The position numbers and the translations under genes were made by a program. A stretch of 23,185 nt of DNA from a virus. Below the pieces are notes generated by a model that was not told where the DNA came from, made no database searches, and was given only the letters and a program-made list of their open reading frames with translations. The DNA is taken from positions 1 to 23,185 of the IMG/VR virus record IMGVR_UViG_3300031566_000380; one strand, written 5' to 3'. This document shows positions 21,151-23,185 of the stretch, one piece after another; position 1 is the stretch's first letter; each line of letters starts with the position of its first letter.

Positions 21151-21179
21151 AGTATATTAAATTTTAATTATCGTGTCAA
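21151..21179 (-). promoter_or_regulatory. Early promoter, TTGACA-17-TATACT
   Basis: Perfect -35 (21179-21174), -10 matching five of six (21156-21151), spacer 17 and an A/T-rich spacer. The -35 sits in CACTTGACA, shared with two other promoters at 22241 and 23042. It drives the operon from 21142 down to 15114. From the last base of the -35 to the A of the ATG is 32 bases. Confidence 0.85.
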
Positions 21180-21193
21180 GTGCATAACTCAAT

Positions 21194-21343
21194 TTACAAA
21201 ACTCCTGCCTGACTTTTACTAACAACTAAGTATCCTGATTTGATTTTTAGAATTGTAAATCTATCCTTGTATGGTTTTTTATTTCTTGCGATTTCTGCGA
21301 GGTCTTTGGTTTTGTAGAAGGTTGCGATTAGGAGTTTTTTCAT
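21194..21343 (-). CDS. 49-residue unknown protein behind a folded leader
   Basis: MKKLLIATFYKTKDLAEIAR then a basic centre and a beta-type end (TILKIKSGYLVVSKSQ). A GAGGGGGG tract about 8 bases before the ATG serves as SD. The upstream 160 bases form the large inverted-repeat structure at 21364-21524, which ends about 20 bases before the start. Not recognised; the text pattern (a short protein with FTILKIKSGYLVV) could be a small beta-barrel. Confidence 0.5.
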   Translation of the reverse strand: MKKLLIATFYKTKDLAEIARNKKPYKDRFTILKIKSGYLVVSKSQAGVL

Positions 21344-21363
21344 AATACTTTACCCCCCTCAAA

Positions 21364-21524
21364 TAATAATTTCTTAATTCTGCGGACAAATTATCGCCGA
21401 AGCCATAATTCGTATCACAGCGGAGGAATTTTCCAGTAGATTGCCAACAGGGGCATAACCAGATAACCCTCCCTTTTATTAAAAATCCGATGTGATACTT
21501 ATCCGCAGGATTAAAGAATTATTA
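21364..21524 (-). ncRNA. Large three-way-junction RNA element (candidate leader or ncRNA)
   Basis: P1 is 25 bp long (21500-21524 with 21364-21388) with two G-U and two mismatched positions. Immediately inside it are P2 (21412-21423 with 21487-21498, 12 positions with one mismatch) and a side hairpin (21389-21410) that closes on a C-UUCG-G loop on the minus strand. Only one unpaired base (21411, 21499) lies at each of two junction sides. P2 encloses 63 bases with GGTTATCTGGTTATG and GGGAGGG. No U-tract follows; the 49-residue gene starts about 20 bases downstream. I do not recognise the family. A DNA-level role, such as an origin, is the alternative. Confidence 0.6.
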
Positions 21525-21694
21525 GCAGAATGAAGAGGGCTAAGTTATTTGTTTCTTATTTTCTAAAAACCCTTATTTTTGACAATTTACGACTTTTGAG
21601 TTTAAATCTATGCCTCTAGTTTGCCCATGGTTGCGTTTTTAAAGAAGCGCCTGTATCATTCATCCTCTAAAATCTATGCCGGCCAATTTAATAC
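21525..21694. other. Gene-free stretch with an 11-base direct repeat
   Basis: No gene can be supported. AAATCTATGCC occurs twice (21604-21614 and 21670-21680). A TTGACA on the plus strand at 21579-21584 overlaps a TTGTCA on the minus strand (21585-21580); the minus reading has a weak GAAAAT 16 bases on and could start the structured RNA at about 21550. Together with 21344-21524 this is about 350 bases without protein genes. Confidence 0.4.
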
Positions 21695-21898
21695 TTATTT
21701 CATAAATCTATTGGTAAGATTATCCAATAAATCTTTTAATTGCTCAACCTTTTTTCCTGTCGCATGTTCTATCAATCGTCTTATTTTGGCGATTGTATAT
21801 TTCCGTGTCATTTCTTTCAGATCCTTTTCACTCATAAACTCTTTAAGTATATCTACACTATAATTCGTGTAAAACTCGGTCTTTATTTTTCGGCTCAT
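21695..21898 (-). CDS. Unknown small helical protein
   Basis: 67 residues, basic and helical (SEKDLKEMTRKYTIAKIRRL, then KKVEQLKDLLDNLTNRFMK), with an aromatic N-terminus. The ATG overlaps the stop of the gene upstream (ATGA). Size and charge fit a small DNA-binding or regulatory protein. No family recognised. Confidence 0.55.
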   Translation of the reverse strand: MSRKIKTEFYTNYSVDILKEFMSEKDLKEMTRKYTIAKIRRLIEHATGKKVEQLKDLLDNLTNRFMK

Positions 21899-22071
21899 AT
21901 CTTTGTCGCCCTAATGGTTATCGTTTTAATCTTTAATCCTTTTCCGTTTTCCTTTCGCCATTGTCGGATTCCCCTGTTAATCGCAGGCCCTACTGAGCTT
22001 GCTTTTACTCGGAAATCCTTTTTAATGGGATATGGATGCAGAAAAGAGATTTCAACTAAGAAGTATGCCAT
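21895..22071 (-). CDS. Unknown 58-residue protein
   Basis: From the ATG at 22071 the product is MAYFLVEISFLHPYPIKKDF plus 38 residues ending in a basic beta pattern (KIKTITIRATKI). The frame is open further, to 22149, but that extension runs through the U-tract and arm of an intrinsic terminator, so the inner start is preferred. RVKASSVGPAINRGIRQWRK is a basic amphipathic helix. It is coupled by ATGA to the next gene. No SD, and the promoter is not clear. Confidence 0.5.
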   Translation of the reverse strand: MAYFLVEISFLHPYPIKKDFRVKASSVGPAINRGIRQWRKENGKGLKIKTITIRATKI

Positions 22072-22123
22072 GGGTTTTGATATGGCCGGCACAGATTTTA
22101 AAGAACAAATTTTAATAAGAAAC

Positions 22124-22177
22124 AAAAAAGAGGCAGTAATGAATATCACAAGTTTTTAAGCCCATGTTTACTGCCTC
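22124..22177 (-). terminator. Intrinsic terminator of the short RNA
   Basis: Ten perfect base pairs (22168-22177 with 22130-22139) and six U at 22129-22124 on the minus strand. The loop of 28 bases is long because it contains the other arm of the second inverted repeat. It would stop transcripts from the promoter at 22218-22246 and from the gene at 22243-22446. Confidence 0.65.
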
Positions 22178-22210
22178 GTCTTTATTTCCTATTTGTCTTG
22201 TGATATTCAT
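22124..22210 (-). ncRNA. Short RNA with interleaved stems (candidate sRNA, or leaderless 32-codon frame)
   Basis: A promoter at 22218-22246 predicts a start near 22210-22212 and an intrinsic terminator ends at 22124, giving about 87 bases. Arm A (ATGAATATCACAAG, 22210-22197) is the extreme 5' end and pairs perfectly over 14 bp with A' (22152-22139). Arm B (GAGGCAGTAA read on either end, 22177-22168) pairs over 10 bp with B' (22139-22130), followed by six U. The order A-B-A'-B' is interleaved, as in an attenuator or pseudoknot. The same bases also open a 32-codon frame from the ATG at 22210 to TAA at 22112, which would run through the terminator. Confidence 0.5.
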
Positions 22211-22217
22211 ACTAATA

Positions 22218-22246
22218 ATACTATCAGATTAAAATGCCTCTGTCAA
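22218..22246 (-). promoter_or_regulatory. Promoter TTGACA-17-TAGTAT
   Basis: Perfect -35 (22246-22241), -10 matching four of six (22223-22218), spacer 17. The -35 lies in CACTTGACA and overlaps the last codons of the gene upstream. The A of an ATG (22210) is 8 bases after the -10, that is at the expected first base of the RNA; the -35 to ATG distance is 31. Confidence 0.65.
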
Positions 22247-22446
22247 GTGTCAGATGAGTTTTTGCCAATTTTTATTTCTTCTTCTGGCATAAAATCCAAT
22301 GTCGTGCCTGTTGGAAAAACTATCTTTAATGCCCTTTTATCTTTTCTTATAAAAATTGTAGTTCCAAAAGTAATCGCATCTTTTGTATCAACTCTATCAT
22401 AATCAGGAAATCTGTTATGTTTTTTGATTGATTTTTGTTTCTTCAT
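22243..22446 (-). CDS. Unknown small basic protein
   Basis: 67 residues: a Lys-rich start (MKKQKSIKKHNRFPDYDRVD), then alternating beta pattern (AITFGTTIFIRKDKRALKIVF, shown in part) and an acidic end (DFMPEEEIKIG). TATAAA stands 7 bases before the ATG, so this message may also be leaderless, although no good -35 is present; instead the 14-base repeat copy at 22473-22486 occupies that place. Family not recognised. Confidence 0.55.
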   Translation of the reverse strand: MKKQKSIKKHNRFPDYDRVDTKDAITFGTTIFIRKDKRALKIVFPTGTTLDFMPEEEIKIGKNSSDT

Positions 22447-22472
22447 ATACTCTTTATAATAAAACTAAGAAT

Positions 22473-22576
22473 AAAAATGTTTTCGGGTTAGTCTCGCCTC
22501 CCGTTTTTATGAAACGGGCAAAGCAAATATATTTATGAATAAGATAAAACGCAGATTTAGCGAAAAATGTTTTCGG
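22473..22576. repeat. 14-base direct repeat AAAAATGTTTTCGG
   Basis: Exact copies at 22473-22486 and 22563-22576, 90 bases apart. Read on the minus strand (CCGAAAACATTTTT) the first copy lies where the -35 would be for the -10-like TATAAA before the gene at 22446, so it may bind a regulator. Confidence 0.5.
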
Positions 22577-22863
22577 TCTGGGCATACTATACTCTTGCGA
22601 GAACCTTGCTCTTTGAGTTCAACGGGGCTGCGACCCCAACTTCATCAAGGATTTGTTTCCCAAGTTCGCTTCGCCGTCCTAAGTCAACTCTAAACGATGG
22701 ACTTAAAATAATTTTCACTAATGTTGGTCGGTATATTCTGGCATCTAATTCCGCAGAAGCGGACAACTTCCAGATTTTCGTTTCTAAATATGCCGTTGCC
22801 AGAGCATTAGATTATTTTATTTTCAGCGGTAGTTGTGAGTCAGAGCTACCAAAGAGAATTTAG
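22567..22863 (+). CDS. Doubtful plus-strand frame
   Basis: A 98-codon open frame, the only plus-strand candidate not lying on a confident gene. The product has a mixed composition with Ser/Arg/Pro (SSLRRPKSTLND) and an alpha/beta-looking second half (KIIFTNVGRYILASNSAEAD). No SD precedes the ATG and no domain is recognised. The complementary strand also has a 70-codon stretch without stops but no start, so openness may come from the higher G+C. It might be a remnant or a transferred fragment. Probably not a phage gene. Confidence 0.2.
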   Translation: MFSVWAYYTLARTLLFEFNGAATPTSSRICFPSSLRRPKSTLNDGLKIIFTNVGRYILASNSAEADNFQIFVSKYAVARALDYFIFSGSCESELPKRI

Positions 22864-22882
22864 AGCTTATTCAATATAATAC

Positions 22883-22905
22883 AAAAACCCGTCAATTAAG
22901 ACGGG
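22883..22905 (-). terminator. Intrinsic terminator
   Basis: On the minus strand CCCGTC, loop TTAATT, GACGGG (22905-22888) followed by five U (22887-22883). Compact G+C-rich stem and U-tract make a standard rho-independent terminator. Confidence 0.75.
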
Positions 22906-23014
22906 AATTTGTCGTATCACTAAACACGAAAAAAGAGATTAAAAGTTTAACATCCTCTTTTGTGGTTAGTAGATAATAAAATTGTAGTTTGTGTTTAGTG
23001 ATAGTTTTCATTAT
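22883..23014 (-). ncRNA. Short transcription unit with a long stem (candidate sRNA, or leaderless 39-codon frame)
   Basis: A promoter at 23021-23047 and a terminator at 22883-22905 delimit about 130 bases. Near the 5' end TATCACTAAACAC (23003-22991) pairs over 13 bp with GTGTTTAGTGATA (22927-22915). Inside it AAAAGAG (22961-22955) pairs with CTCTTTT (22937-22931). A 39-codon frame (MKTITKHKLQFYYLLTTKED onward) runs from the ATG at 23011 to TGA at 22892, within the terminator arm, with its ATG about 3 bases from the predicted start. It may be an RNA, a leaderless micro-protein gene, or both. Confidence 0.5.
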
Positions 23015-23020
23015 TTTTAG

Positions 23021-23047
23021 CTTATATCAATTAAATGTCTGTGTCAA
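23021..23047 (-). promoter_or_regulatory. Promoter with CACTTGACA -35 and TATAAG -10
   Basis: Perfect -35 TTGACA at 23047-23042. TATAAG (23026-23021) matches five of six but at a 15-base spacer; at 17 bases the hexamer would be TAAGCT. The A of an ATG at 23011 is 31 bases from the -35, the same distance as in the promoter at 22218-22246. Confidence 0.6.
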
Positions 23048-23093
23048 GTGCCTTTCCTAATTTATGAGTTTTTAGAGGAGTTTTTTATGTCTT

Positions 23094-23185
23094 CTAATGT
23101 TTTTGGCATAGTTTTTCTATTTTTCCACAAATCCTACAAATTAAATCTCCATTTTTTTGTTCTTCGTATTCACAACCATCAACAT
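23094..23185 (-). CDS. C-terminal end of a zinc-ribbon-like protein (partial)
   Basis: The last 29 codons of a gene that enters from beyond the right edge: VDGCEYEEQKNGDLICRICG followed by KIEKLCQKH and TAG at 23094. It shows one Cys, then CxxC (CRIC), then a further Cys, a ribbon-like arrangement. Nothing can be said of the missing part. The next promoter downstream starts 47 bases after its stop. Confidence 0.5.
   Translation of the reverse strand, partial: VDGCEYEEQKNGDLICRICGKIEKLCQKH

Larger units (their letters stand above)
22447..22882. other. 436-base stretch without a supported minus-strand gene
   Basis: It holds a perfect 7-bp hairpin (CCCGTTT at 22500-22506, AAACGGG at 22512-22518) with no U-tract, two copies of a 14-base direct repeat, and a section of unlike composition at about 22561-22860 (42% G+C by hand count, richer than its surroundings). 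An uncertain plus-strand frame covers that section. No tRNA could be drawn from it. Confidence 0.4.

Noticed and set aside
21579-21607. Possible plus-strand promoter TTGACA-17-TTAAAT
   Set aside because: The -10 is poor and nothing downstream on the plus strand is a credible gene. It may be a chance result of the palindromic TTGACAA/TTGTCAA stretch.
22071-22149. Longer start at 22149 for the gene ending at 21895
   Set aside because: The extra residues (ITASFLFLIKICSLKS) come from translating the arm and U-tract of an intrinsic terminator, so the inner ATG is preferred.
22561-22700. Possible tRNA or tRNA-like fold (GGGGCTGCGACCCC hairpin and GAGTTCAAC)
   Set aside because: The pieces do not make a cloverleaf: no proper T-arm spacing, acceptor stem or anticodon arm could be drawn.
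1-23185. Alternative genetic code with TGA as a sense codon
   Set aside because: TGA ends many genes exactly at ATGA overlaps with the next start, and no conserved protein needs readthrough of a TGA.
1-23185. CRISPR array, insertion sequence, integrase or lysis cassette
   Set aside because: No regularly spaced repeat, transposase, site-specific recombinase, endolysin or clear holin was seen on either strand. These may lie outside the window.

Overview
The window is part of a tailed double-stranded DNA phage or prophage genome (Caudoviricetes). It is A+T-rich and very compact, and every confidently called gene reads on the minus strand, so transcription runs from high to low coordinates. Stop codons, including frequent TGA in ATGA overlaps, fit the standard bacterial code. 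The host cannot be named. Consensus TTGACA/TATAAT-type promoters argue against the Bacteroidota type. Many starts have no Shine-Dalgarno (SD) sequence and only an A/T-rich leader, while a minority have a good AGGAGG.

In transcription order: (1) 23185-21150 is a regulatory end with the tail of a zinc-ribbon gene, a few small unknown genes, two short transcription units that each have a promoter and an intrinsic terminator, a large three-way-junction inverted-repeat structure, and a 430-base stretch of unlike composition. (2) 21142-15114 is an early/middle operon driven by a near-perfect promoter. It carries a small HTH protein, several acidic or membrane micro-proteins, a T4 endonuclease VII-like resolvase, a RecB/Cas4-type PD-(D/E)XK nuclease, an SSB-like protein with an acidic DIPF tail, a DUF1064-like nuclease and several small zinc proteins. 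It ends with an HTH plus Cys4 protein. (3) 15139-14876 is a switch region: a promoter inside the 3' end of that last gene fires straight into an intrinsic terminator, followed by an inverted repeat and a folded leader with two UUCG loops. This repeats the layout of lambda Q-pR'-tR'. (4) 14875-1 is the late virion operon: an anchored surface protein, a small-terminase-like protein, GroES, GroEL, a GpA-type large terminase, portal, scaffold-like protein, major capsid protein, two duplicated decoration-like proteins, connector or tail proteins, a long coiled coil and a tail-fibre-like protein that runs off the window.

The most notable points are: a complete phage GroES-GroEL pair inside the morphogenesis operon, with a GroES that seems to lack the roof hairpin (as in T4 gp31) and a GroEL without the GGM tail; the Q-like late switch; a promoter family (CACTTGACA) that places an ATG at about +1 in all three copies, suggesting leaderless messages; and several strongly folded RNAs with no family I recognise. 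Functions given for the small proteins are mostly limited to visible features. No searches or folding programs were run.
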